Shown: positions 9,132 to 16,081 of the stretch, piece after piece
Position numbering within the stretch: position 1 is the stretch's first letter
Layout: each line of letters starts with the position of its first letter
Source: a virus
Virus record (IMG/VR): IMGVR_UViG_3300037245_000782
Span: 1-25,602 of that record
Length of the DNA stretch: 25,602 nt
Direction: 5' to 3' (one strand)
Program-made: the position numbers and the translations under genes
Notes under the pieces: generated by a model
What the model saw: the letters and a program-made list of their open reading frames with translations, nothing else
Database searches by the model: none
Told to the model about the DNA's origin: nothing

Positions 9132-9683
9132 TCACCAGTAAGACATGAATACTGCCATGTCGCCAACCGAGGTTAATATTTCAATATACCAGAATCTGTA
9201 ACCTGCTGAGTCTATCCAAACAGAGCTTACGCTATTGCCACCAGCAGTAGTAGCCTCTACGTCCTTTATCCATCTCTCGGCAGTCACTACGAGAGTATCC
9301 GCCCAGAACTTATTCGTAGCGTCAAGCCCGTTATGTGGATATTTAATTACCGCCTGAGAACCTAGTACACCAGTACCTTCTGCCGCTAATCTAGCAGGGC
9401 CATTCTCATTCTTCCATGCGTACAAATTCCAAGTAAAAGGATCATCGTTAGCATTTCCACCCGCAAAGAAGAACTCTATCCCATTAGTCAAGTTGTCTGC
9501 AATAACCTTTGTACTGCTATTGTCTACAGTAGGGTCAAGCTGGATAACATTCAATAGATCAACAGTACCAGTAGGCATATTGCCGAAGTTACCCTTAGTA
9601 GTTAGGCTGTCAGAGAACGAGGAGTCTGCCGCCGCTTCTGGCCTTGCTACAAATAACTTATGGAATGGAGTAGTCAGATTCAT
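9132..9683 (-). CDS. Beta-rich structural protein of unknown role, 183 aa
   Basis: The gene lies between the adaptor and the nozzle and is coupled to its upstream neighbour by a one-base TAATG overlap. The sequence alternates short polar strands (FTWNLYAWKNENGPARLAAE, KFWADTLVVTAERWI, SVSSVWIDSAGYRFWYIEI), a pattern I know from unnamed phage structural proteins with an immunoglobulin- or jelly-roll-like fold. It has no signal peptide, cysteine cluster or catalytic motif. It could decorate the capsid or the tail ring. The context makes it a virion component; the exact role is not known from sequence. Confidence 0.75.
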   Translation of the reverse strand: MNLTTPFHKLFVARPEAAADSSFSDSLTTKGNFGNMPTGTVDLLNVIQLDPTVDNSSTKVIADNLTNGIEFFFAGGNANDDPFTWNLYAWKNENGPARLAAEGTGVLGSQAVIKYPHNGLDATNKFWADTLVVTAERWIKDVEATTAGGNSVSSVWIDSAGYRFWYIEILTSVGDMAVFMSYW

Positions 9684-10063
9684 TATACACCGTAAATAGT
9701 TACATCAGCCGTGATGGTTGTGCCGGGGTCTGTAGCTGTGAGTGACAGTATAAAGTTTTGCCCTGCAAGTTGATTCTGCCCAAATTCTGTACCATCAGCA
9801 GCGAATACATATGTCGCTCCGTCAACGTCCGAAGTTGTATACAGTTCGTTCCCAGCGGAGTCTTGAATAGCCAATGTCATAGTTGCCGCACCTGCGGAGT
9901 ATGTAGCTACAATGCTCGTTATAATACCGTTGACATTGACCGCACTGGTATCTTCATTGGTTTCACCGTTAGCCCAGCTCATTTGGTCTAGCGTACAACT
10001 CCACACAGGCTTCTCTGGGGTATTACCTCTAAAATCTCTGATTGTATTTAGTATTGCCGCCAT
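9683..10063 (-). CDS. Small beta-rich probable virion protein, 126 aa
   Basis: A compact protein, rich in Thr, Ala, Gly and Asp, whose body (about residues 45-126) alternates hydrophobic and polar residues as in a beta sandwich (IITSIVATYSAGAATMTLAI, QNFILSLTATDPGTTITADV). It is overlapped by one base at both ends (TAATG with the adaptor upstream and with the 183-aa protein downstream), so it is made from the same message as the tail genes. The ribosome site GAAGG lies about nine bases before the ATG. I do not recognise the family; a decoration or minor tail protein is the simplest reading. Confidence 0.7.
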   Translation of the reverse strand: MAAILNTIRDFRGNTPEKPVWSCTLDQMSWANGETNEDTSAVNVNGIITSIVATYSAGAATMTLAIQDSAGNELYTTSDVDGATYVFAADGTEFGQNQLAGQNFILSLTATDPGTTITADVTIYGV

Positions 10064-10932
10064 TATATAAACCTTCCTGCGCCCGGTATATTGGGCAAAT
10101 TAAAACCATTATTAAGTCCATTATTAAATCCTCCTCTATGACCACGAAGAACCCATGATTGATCTTGCTCTTGTACAAACTTCTCTCTTGCGTCCATACC
10201 CTTCGCTCTTGGTAGGTACACTTCTTCTATTTCTTCTGTAAGTCTATCCTGCAATCTTTGACTTTGAGTCCTAGTATACAATAAATGTATCGCCAACTGC
10301 CGCCATAAAACATCTACGAAGTGAGGTGGAAAATCAGTTACTGTTAAGTCAGCCAAAACTCTTATGTAGTCCATCTCAACATCGTCATTCACCAGATTTG
10401 TCAGTATCCAATTTCCTTTACGAGTCCAATCAGGAACTGGTACGCCGCCGTCACGCATCTCTGTAACTCTAATTGAAGCAGGGCGGGCAAATCTATACTT
10501 ATACCGCTTGGATGTCCACTGTGCCGTGCCTGTGGCATCGTCAGCGACAAACGTAGCGGTAATATAAAAAGAATCTACATCTACTTTCGTAACAGTGAAT
10601 TCGCCGTTGTAACTTGTTGTACCAGTGATACATGCTAGGTCGCCTGTAACTAATCCATGTGTCGTAGACGAAACTAAGACCGTTCCGGCCACAGTGCCTG
10701 AATAATCTGCAAATGCCGTTATCGCTGTATTATCGACATTAACATCTGATATATCCCATCTTGCAAACAACCATCCTTCTTCTGGGCCAATACCTAATGT
10801 CTGAGCTACGACAGTTTCCCATATAGCATTGAACTCATCAGCAGATGTTGTGCCGTCAGTATCGACATCAGTAAACGCTTGTTCTCCAATGCGTATCATT
10901 GACATGTTGGCTAATTCAGTTTTAGTACTCAT
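10063..10932 (-). CDS. Tail adaptor (tail tubular protein A-like) with an inserted beta module, 289 aa
   Basis: This is the ring that joins portal to nozzle. Family features are the N-terminal helix (ELANMSMIRIGEQAFTDVD, with an EFNAIWETVVAQTL helix), EGWLFARWDI near residues 52-61, and the C-terminal half: KYRFARPASIRVTEM, GNWILTN, VEMDYIRVLADLTVTDFPPH and a long C-terminal helix. Between DI (about 61) and KRYKYRF (about 142) there is an additional stretch of about 80 residues. It contains THGLVTGDLACITGTTSYNG and FTVTKVDVDSFYITATFV, a beta module found in many phage structural proteins and resembling the E1 FCCH domain. Typical adaptors (about 190-230 aa) lack it. The ribosome site is AGAGG before ATG at 10932, and a strong hairpin lies just upstream (10950-10971). 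Confidence 0.87.
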   Translation of the reverse strand: MSTKTELANMSMIRIGEQAFTDVDTDGTTSADEFNAIWETVVAQTLGIGPEEGWLFARWDISDVNVDNTAITAFADYSGTVAGTVLVSSTTHGLVTGDLACITGTTSYNGEFTVTKVDVDSFYITATFVADDATGTAQWTSKRYKYRFARPASIRVTEMRDGGVPVPDWTRKGNWILTNLVNDDVEMDYIRVLADLTVTDFPPHFVDVLWRQLAIHLLYTRTQSQRLQDRLTEEIEEVYLPRAKGMDAREKFVQEQDQSWVLRGHRGGFNNGLNNGFNLPNIPGAGRFI

Positions 10933-10949
10933 ATCAACCTCTTAAGTAT

Positions 10950-10971
10950 GGACGCGCCCGAAGACGCGCCC
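10950..10971 (-). other. Stable intercistronic hairpin with UUCG tetraloop
   Basis: On the leftward transcript, GGGCGCGUC-UUCG-GGCGCGUCC forms a nine-pair stem (two G/U pairs) closed by the very stable C(UUCG)G tetraloop. It begins seven bases after the stop of the 143-aa gene and ends before the adaptor's ribosome site. No U-run follows it, so it is not a classic intrinsic terminator. It more likely protects the 3' end of the upstream message or marks a processing boundary. Confidence 0.75.
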
Positions 10972-10977
10972 TTATTA

Positions 10978-11409
10978 CTATAGTGTAATTACTGTAGCTG
11001 CGGTACTTGATGTCGTTCCATAAGCACCTATAACAATCCAACCAACAGTGTCGTCAACATATCTAAGCGTAAGCCCGTCACCAACTACCGTTAATACAGC
11101 AGTAGCCCATCCAGTAGCGGTTACTGGAGTTATTGTACCTGCACCGCCATCGGTAGTGACTGACATAGCAAGTTCTTGTCCAGCAGTCCCGTCTGCAAGC
11201 GTATAGGCAGATGCAGCACCTGTCGTTATAGACACATAAGAATGTGTTATCGGTATTGCACCATTTGCTGACGACTTAGTTGTGGCTCCCTGTGGCTGGA
11301 CTATACAAGTCTTAGCCCAATTAAGAGCGTCGTCCTTAGTTGGATTACCTGTCCACATGTACCCATTGACAAAGAGTTTTTTTACTACATCTCTTAGTAT
11401 AAATGCCAT
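10978..11409 (-). CDS. Beta-rich structural protein, probable decoration or minor head protein, 143 aa
   Basis: After a short N-terminal part (MAFILRDVVKKLFVNGYMW), residues 60-143 form a module seen in many phage virion proteins: AYTLADGTAGQELAMSV, then a Gly/Thr turn, TPVTATGWATAVLTVVGDGL and LRYVDDTVGWIVIGAYG. It reads as consecutive beta strands ending in a Trp-Val-Ile-Gly strand. It sits between the capsid genes and the adaptor, flanked by strong hairpins on both sides (11430-11453 and 10950-10971). The ribosome site AAGGA lies seven bases before the ATG. The role as a capsid or tail decoration protein is inferred. Confidence 0.7.
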   Translation of the reverse strand: MAFILRDVVKKLFVNGYMWTGNPTKDDALNWAKTCIVQPQGATTKSSANGAIPITHSYVSITTGAASAYTLADGTAGQELAMSVTTDGGAGTITPVTATGWATAVLTVVGDGLTLRYVDDTVGWIVIGAYGTTSSTAATVITL

Positions 11410-11429
11410 GATTTATTCCTTAAAGTTAT

Positions 11430-11453
11430 GGGGCAGACAATTAAGCCTGCCCC
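11430..11453 (-). other. Intercistronic hairpin downstream of the capsid genes
   Basis: On the leftward RNA, GGGGCAGGC-UUAAUU-GUCUGCCCC gives a nine-pair stem with one G/U pair and a six-base loop. It follows the stop of the Bbp16-like gene by eight bases and precedes the ribosome site of the 143-aa gene. Leftward, it is followed by AUAACUUU, a poor U-run. On the opposite strand it is followed by TGTTTTAA, so it could weakly stop antisense transcription. The likely role is an RNA stability or partial attenuation element separating the abundant coat message from tail genes. Confidence 0.75.
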
Positions 11454-11461
11454 TGTTTTAA

Positions 11462-11899
11462 TTAAGTGATGTTAGACAGAGTCTTCTGAGTGCCAAAATC
11501 AGACTCTGAACCTTGGTCGAGCCACGCATCAACAGTTCCGCCGCCATCGAAGGTGTCGGTGATATCGTAGTACATACCAATATACCTTTCCCTGTCAACG
11601 TCAACGGGGAGTCGCTGTCTAATTACCTGGTAGCCATCGACCATAGTGGCCTGAGCTATTGCTCCAGAAGTAATCATAGCGGTTCCGCTGTTAATTGAGG
11701 TTGCAGCCGAGTGAGTATAAAGTACAAAGTTTATACTCGTACCAGTCTCTGGCTGATTACCAATAACAACATTAAGCCAGATTTCACCATTACCCCAATT
11801 CACATCAGAGTTGGTAAGGTCTAGCACATTAGTAGATTGAGCGTCAGTGGTAAGCACTTGTGCGTCACTGAATTCGCCAATAATATCATACATAGCCAT
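11462..11899 (-). CDS. Bbp16-like capsid cement/decoration protein, 145 aa
   Basis: The N-terminus (MYDIIGEFSDAQVLTTDAQS, then TNVLDLTN) and the C-terminal strand (RERYIGMYYDIT followed by GGGTVDAWLDQG) match the small protein that follows the coat gene in BPP-1-like podoviruses. There, Bbp16 binds outside the capsid as a cementing dimer. Length (about 140 aa in BPP-1) and position immediately after the major capsid protein agree. AAAGGG precedes the ATG. The final Gln-Gly-Ser-Glu-Ser-Asp segment is polar. I am fairly sure of the family and less sure that it cements this particular capsid. Confidence 0.78.
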   Translation of the reverse strand: MAMYDIIGEFSDAQVLTTDAQSTNVLDLTNSDVNWGNGEIWLNVVIGNQPETGTSINFVLYTHSAATSINSGTAMITSGAIAQATMVDGYQVIRQRLPVDVDRERYIGMYYDITDTFDGGGTVDAWLDQGSESDFGTQKTLSNIT

Positions 11900-11913
11900 A
11901 ATATGACCCTTTC

Positions 11914-12942
11914 TTAAGTGAGGATAGCCTCGGTGTTAGTTAGCGATTGCTTGTCCATCCGGCGAACAGGCATGTCTTGGAACATCAACTGAGGACGACC
12001 GAACGGTGAGTTCATGTCCCACAATACGTTCTGCTTGTCCTTAGCAAGAATCTGTAGCTGAGTGAAAACAGTTTCATTACAGTACATAGAAATAGTTCCA
12101 GGTGTCTGGAAGTTATTTCTAATCTGAATAATCTTGTCTTCGTCAAGAGTGTTAGTCGTGCCAGCAACAGAGTCGATATTAGCGAGGCGTTTGACTGATC
12201 GTTCGTCTTCAACGACCAGACCAACTTCCCAACTGAACTCAGTAATGAACGCCCAAATCTGGGCAGTAATGCCAGCCGCAGCCGCAGTATTGTCAGCGTT
12301 GGTAAGTTGAAGACCTTTATCTTCTTTCTTAAGTCCACCGCCTGTACTATTGCGAGGATATACAAGGTAAGTCTTGCCTGGCCCCCACTGAACAAACCAT
12401 ACCGAAGTATTGTCCGAACCAGTAGTATTGCCATTATTAAGAACATAACTTGCATCCGCAGCACCTGTGCCAATATCGGCAGCACTAGAAAGAGTGTTGT
12501 ATCGACTCTCGAAACCATTGAACTCTTCAGGAGAACCAGCCATACTACCGCTGATTACAGTCCTTGAGAACTCTTGTCCCATCGCTTCGATATAAGCTCT
12601 TTCCTGCTGTTGCCTTGCCTTCGCAGGATTCGGTTGTAGGTCAAGAACCTGCTGCGGTGCTTGATACCTTGCCCGCATAGTTGCGATACCTTCTCTGTGT
12701 TGCGTGATAAGACCTGCGGTTGGAGACCAACCTGCACCAACTTTTGTCCACGTTGGGACAGGCATGGTGGTTCGACGTGCCACTACATGAGATGTAATAT
12801 CGTTAGCCTGTTGCACATGTGCATCGACAACCATATCATTAGTCTCATTTAGGACTTCTGCAACGTCTATAATCTCCTGATTGTGAGTCATCTGCGCAAT
12901 ATTGAGCAGATTTTCGCGACCCGTAAGAGTGTTTGTTGCCAT
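11914..12942 (-). CDS. Major capsid protein, HK97-fold, BPP-1-like, 342 aa
   Basis: This builds the icosahedral shell. Family features in order are: IIDVAEVLNETNDMVVDAHV (24-43), the turn RRTTMPVPTWTKVGAGWSP (57-75), QERAYIEAMGQEFSRTVISG (113-132) and PEEFNGFESRYN (138-149), followed by TSVWFVQWGPGKTYLVYP and GGGLKKEDKG. The last are the hallmark stretch of this family of podovirus and siphovirus coat proteins. The C-terminal portion (QLQILAKDKQNVLWDMNSPF, FQDMPVRRMDKQS) matches the strand and substrate-like loop of the P-domain. The length is typical, and no protease or delta-domain is needed because a separate scaffold gene lies upstream. AAGGA precedes the ATG by eight bases. The 161-base gap upstream carries a folded leader. 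Confidence 0.95.
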   Translation of the reverse strand: MATNTLTGRENLLNIAQMTHNQEIIDVAEVLNETNDMVVDAHVQQANDITSHVVARRTTMPVPTWTKVGAGWSPTAGLITQHREGIATMRARYQAPQQVLDLQPNPAKARQQQERAYIEAMGQEFSRTVISGSMAGSPEEFNGFESRYNTLSSAADIGTGAADASYVLNNGNTTGSDNTSVWFVQWGPGKTYLVYPRNSTGGGLKKEDKGLQLTNADNTAAAAGITAQIWAFITEFSWEVGLVVEDERSVKRLANIDSVAGTTNTLDEDKIIQIRNNFQTPGTISMYCNETVFTQLQILAKDKQNVLWDMNSPFGRPQLMFQDMPVRRMDKQSLTNTEAILT

Positions 12943-12985
12943 GATTTAATTCCTTAATCATACATTTACATTGATCGTAGGAATT

Positions 12986-13056
12986 ACCCGCAACGAACGG
13001 ATTCTTACTACCTTAACGCTGGTCTGCGGCATGACTAACATGCTTGCTTTGCGGGT
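12986..13056 (-). promoter_or_regulatory. Structured 5' leader upstream of the major capsid gene
   Basis: The 161-base gap between scaffold and coat genes is the longest in the structural operon. On the leftward RNA, ACCCGCAA (13056-13049) can pair perfectly with UUGCGGGU (12993-12986), enclosing a nested perfect hairpin, GCAUG-UUAGU-CAUGC (13043-13029). The rest of the gap shows no convincing sigma-70 promoter and no reading frame with a ribosome site. An RNA element controlling coat translation or message processing is plausible but unproven. Confidence 0.5.
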
Positions 13057-13103
13057 CTTTCGATTATCCGCCTAACTTGTACCTTGCTTTATCCTTACGG
13101 AAC

Positions 13104-13880
13104 TTAGTACGTATGACCTCTCTGGGTGAAGTACTTTCTAGCTTTTACGCTATCTTCGTCAGAGCCATTCTTATACATATCTGGACTATCAGGGAATGAC
13201 GGAACAAAATCAGTATCAAGAGGCGGTTGCCCATTACCCTTAATAAATACATCGTCCATCTGTTTCTTTCCAATATCTGCAAACATCTCAATGAATGCAG
13301 GTTCGTTCTTAAGCGATTCATACTTCGGCTGGTCGAGGATATTCCTTAAATCTTCGCTGGCATATTCTGTATACGCCCTAGAAGAAAGCTTAATATTCTC
13401 ATCGTAAGCAGCACCCATCTTTTCATGGAGTATTCTATCGCTTTCTGTTTTGTGTCTCTCGTACTCAACGTCACTAGCCTCTGCGGTAGACTGTTTAATA
13501 GCTGATTCCATCTCGATATACTTCTCGGCCAGAGCAGAGAACTGTTCTTTTGATACGCCATTGTCAAATGCTGCTTGTGTCAAACTGCCGACTAATTCCT
13601 CGTTATAGGAGTTACCTTCTGCTAGCTCTGGCATAGCATATCCGGCGGCATCATCAGGTCTTCCAAGCTTGCCATAAAATGCACTCTTGTCTTCTGGAGT
13701 AGTATCTTCACCGGGAAGTTTCACTCTACCACCCATGCTCTTCTCAAGTTCTACATACCCTTTGGCGAGATTCTCTACACTATCAAACTTAGAAACACTT
13801 GCTCGATAGTCTTCCGATACTGCTTCGTTCCAATTCGTTGTTACGGGATTATCCAGTACTGCTGGGTCGCCTTCACTCAT
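13104..13880 (-). CDS. Capsid scaffold protein, 258 aa
   Basis: A highly charged, acidic, mostly helical protein directly upstream of the coat gene, as scaffolds usually are. Features include NWNEAVSEDYRASVSKFDSV and NLAKGYVELEKSMGGRVKLP (about residues 16-55), then GLGRPDD-type wording (KLGRPDDAAGY, near 70-80), which is the typical scaffold motif linking a P-x-D-x-x-A turn to helices. A long Glu/Lys helix (115-160) follows. The C-terminus is polar and Ser/Asp-rich. I use the ATG at 13880 (AAGGAAAGAG immediately upstream); a TTG five codons earlier would put the ribosome site inside the gene. It overlaps the 81-aa gene by eight bases. Confidence 0.87.
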   Translation of the reverse strand: MSEGDPAVLDNPVTTNWNEAVSEDYRASVSKFDSVENLAKGYVELEKSMGGRVKLPGEDTTPEDKSAFYGKLGRPDDAAGYAMPELAEGNSYNEELVGSLTQAAFDNGVSKEQFSALAEKYIEMESAIKQSTAEASDVEYERHKTESDRILHEKMGAAYDENIKLSSRAYTEYASEDLRNILDQPKYESLKNEPAFIEMFADIGKKQMDDVFIKGNGQPPLDTDFVPSFPDSPDMYKNGSDEDSVKARKYFTQRGHTY

Positions 13881-14118
13881 TCTCTTTCCTTTCAATTCTT
13901 GGTAAATTCATCAGGTCGGTTACGTACCGATCTATGTTTTCTATGTTGTACTTCCCTGTCTTTGTTAATATCGTCTTTACAAAGTTACTAACTGCTTGAT
14001 CTTCTGCCGTATGTTCATAATCAAAGAACTTTGCCTCTATTAGCAGGTTAGCAAGAACTCGCTTGCCTGACTCACTTGAGAAACACGTTATGTAATAGTC
14101 TACTGTTTTATCTTCCAT
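13873..14118 (-). CDS. Bbp19-like small protein, 81 aa
   Basis: This small gene is wedged between portal and scaffold, with a one-base overlap upstream (TAATG) and an eight-base overlap downstream. The pattern FSSESGKRVLANLLIEAKFF (about residues 13-32), followed by a helix ending YNIENIDRYV, fits the Bbp19-type family of small proteins found next to portal genes in BPP-1-like phages (consensus roughly F.tpeGk.VL.dLl...). It is helical, without cysteines or membrane spans. No biochemical role is established for the family as far as I know; position suggests head assembly. Confidence 0.7.
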   Translation of the reverse strand: MEDKTVDYYITCFSSESGKRVLANLLIEAKFFDYEHTAEDQAVSNFVKTILTKTGKYNIENIDRYVTDLMNLPRIERKENE

Positions 14119-15836
14119 TAAACAGCCTCCGCTACTTGAGATATAACAGAGTTAGGTTCAACTGATTTGCTCAAGCCAGGTGCAACTTTGGCGGCTTCAA
14201 GAGCTAATTGCTGCTGCTGTGCCTTTTCTGCTGCCTCTGCTCTCGCCGTTCTTATTCCTTCTCTTGTTGCCTTGTCGTTAATTGCTATTTGTGGATAAGA
14301 GCCAGCTTCGACTATAATCTCCGACAGTTCATCTTTATTTATTATATCAAGCATCTCAGGTCCTAATGTGGCGGCAGACTGAGACAGGAGGCCAATAGTA
14401 TCCTCTATTGGCTGAATCACTCTTATGCGACGTTGTGCTTGCGCCAGCGGGCCAGTGAGAATGAAGTTGATAGTCCCGCCTGCCTCTGCTATCTCTTCTG
14501 GCATAGGTGGCATACCAGCGTCCTCAGTAAATGCACCTCTGCGGTCTTCAATATCTGACACAATGTCGAATATCTTTCTTAGACCTTCAATGTAAAGTCT
14601 GTCAACTTGCGCACTCATCAGGCCAGCTTGCTCACCTTTAATTGCCATGATTTCGGTTGCTGTGGCTTCGCCCTGCCTACCAATGAATGCCCTAAAGAAT
14701 TCAACTCTAAATTTATCTTCCATCGACCTTTGGAGTCTTTCCTGCTGGTCAATGCCTATCGGGTAGTTAATTCCTTGATTGATCGCGGATATTACTCGGT
14801 CTTTCTTGTCGTAGTAGTTATAACCATGAGGTTCTATTCTTACACGACCTCTCATCTCAGACGGTACATTTAAAGCAGGATCAACTGACTTATGTGCTGC
14901 CTGTAATAAGGTCATGCCAATCTGGTTCAGACTAAACACCTCTGTCAGTGCATCAGCAGAAGGGCTTCTTCCGTAAATCTCGTCTGAGTTCTTTCTGAAT
15001 CTCCATACCGCATAAGGGTTAATATCAAAACCAGAATCTCTATTTATGAACGCTGTTTGGTTCCCACTACCCTCGCCTGCTTCTACATATACACTTCTAA
15101 ACTCTTTATTCGTAGAAGTTCTTTTGCCAGGTATCCTATCCTTGTTCGGGAATACAGCATGTATGAATTGATATTGCTTGCTCGGTTCAGTTTCATTTGC
15201 CTGTGAAACCGTATCAGAAACTTTATCACCGAACATCTGAACAGCCTGCCTTGCTGTCATCATGAACTTGCGATGGATTGTATCAACCTCGCCAAACATA
15301 TTCTCTGCTACAAATATTTCTCTTGGATGGACTGATAGATGTGCAATCCTACCAGTGCCTACCTCTTCTTGAGTAAATAGCGTAGCAGTACCAACAGACC
15401 CAGCATCTCTAAACCATTCAGGAAGTACCGCATAGAAATTCCCTCTGTCAAAAGCAGCGTACATCTTAAGATCGTAAGCTTGTAGCCATTGTCTTACGGA
15501 GTCGATTTTATTTAATACCGGATTACTCATTACACTCTTGAACCAGCGATTTGAAATTAAGAACCCCTGCATCCCATCAGCCCATGTATTCAATGCACCT
15601 AAAGGAGAACCGTCATATACATCTTGTCCAAGATTCTGACCCTTATCATCGTGCTGGCTATCTAAGCGTATCTGCGACCTACGAGGGTTTACGAAACGGG
15701 TAATGTCCTGCCAAAGACCTCTCTCGTAGAATTCGCGGATAGTCTCCATCTTGCCCTGTCTACGGAGTATGTCCATGCCCATCTTGTTCTGCTGGGTAGC
15801 ATTATCAAACTCTACAACTGTTGGCACGAAAACCAT
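14118..15836 (-). CDS. Portal (head-to-tail connecting) protein, 572 aa
   Basis: This is the dodecameric ring at the packaging vertex. Podovirus portal features are the N-terminal helix REFYERGLWQDITRFVNPRR (34-53), the LGQDVYDGSPLGALNTWADG stretch followed by MQGFLISNRWF, an FRDAGSVGTATLFTQEE segment (about 142-158), and NPYAVWRFRKNSDEIYGRSP near residues 275-295 (the 'YGRSP' motif). After these come the long clip/wing helices with SLNQIGMTLLQAAHKSVDPA, and a Gln/Ala-rich C-terminal coiled coil (about 530-560) that may form a barrel. Length is typical. AGGA lies eight bases before the ATG, and its stop overlaps the next start. Confidence 0.95.
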   Translation of the reverse strand: MVFVPTVVEFDNATQQNKMGMDILRRQGKMETIREFYERGLWQDITRFVNPRRSQIRLDSQHDDKGQNLGQDVYDGSPLGALNTWADGMQGFLISNRWFKSVMSNPVLNKIDSVRQWLQAYDLKMYAAFDRGNFYAVLPEWFRDAGSVGTATLFTQEEVGTGRIAHLSVHPREIFVAENMFGEVDTIHRKFMMTARQAVQMFGDKVSDTVSQANETEPSKQYQFIHAVFPNKDRIPGKRTSTNKEFRSVYVEAGEGSGNQTAFINRDSGFDINPYAVWRFRKNSDEIYGRSPSADALTEVFSLNQIGMTLLQAAHKSVDPALNVPSEMRGRVRIEPHGYNYYDKKDRVISAINQGINYPIGIDQQERLQRSMEDKFRVEFFRAFIGRQGEATATEIMAIKGEQAGLMSAQVDRLYIEGLRKIFDIVSDIEDRRGAFTEDAGMPPMPEEIAEAGGTINFILTGPLAQAQRRIRVIQPIEDTIGLLSQSAATLGPEMLDIINKDELSEIIVEAGSYPQIAINDKATREGIRTARAEAAEKAQQQQLALEAAKVAPGLSKSVEPNSVISQVAEAV

Positions 15837-15840
15837 GTCG

Positions 15841-16071
15841 TTATCCTAGTAGTGACTTCTTATTTGTTTCCAGTGGAGCTTCTGTAAGTATTGTACTCCG
15901 TCTGCCTCGTTGTGCTGTCAGCCTGCGTCTCTCGGCTTCACCTTTCTGAAGAGACTGTATATCAATATCCTCTGGCGTTGGAGATGGAGCAGGGGGGGGA
16001 GGCAGTTTACCGCCTCCTCCACTGCCTGTGAATCTATTGAACTGACTTTCAACTGGAGTAAATAGCTTCAT
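15841..16071 (-). CDS. Small conserved phage protein between terminase and portal, 76 aa
   Basis: The central part is low-complexity (SGGGGKLPPPPAPSPTPED). The C-terminus carries a pattern seen in many small phage proteins at this genomic place: RRLTAQRGRRSTILT, then a short spacer, then KKSLLG as the last residues. The middle (IQSLQKGEAERRR) should be helical. Function is unknown; the location suggests a head assembly or packaging accessory. AAGGAATAAGAT precedes the ATG. The proline run is encoded by a run of eight C on the coding strand, which is prone to slippage and sequencing error. Confidence 0.8.
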   Translation of the reverse strand: MKLFTPVESQFNRFTGSGGGGKLPPPPAPSPTPEDIDIQSLQKGEAERRRLTAQRGRRSTILTEAPLETNKKSLLG

Positions 16072-16081
16072 ATCTTATTCC

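Noticed and set aside
12012-12518. A 168-codon frame on the same strand inside the major capsid gene, out of frame.
   Set aside because: The product is Leu/Arg-rich without domains, has no ribosome site of its own and arises from the coat gene's codon usage. The capsid frame has clear family motifs.
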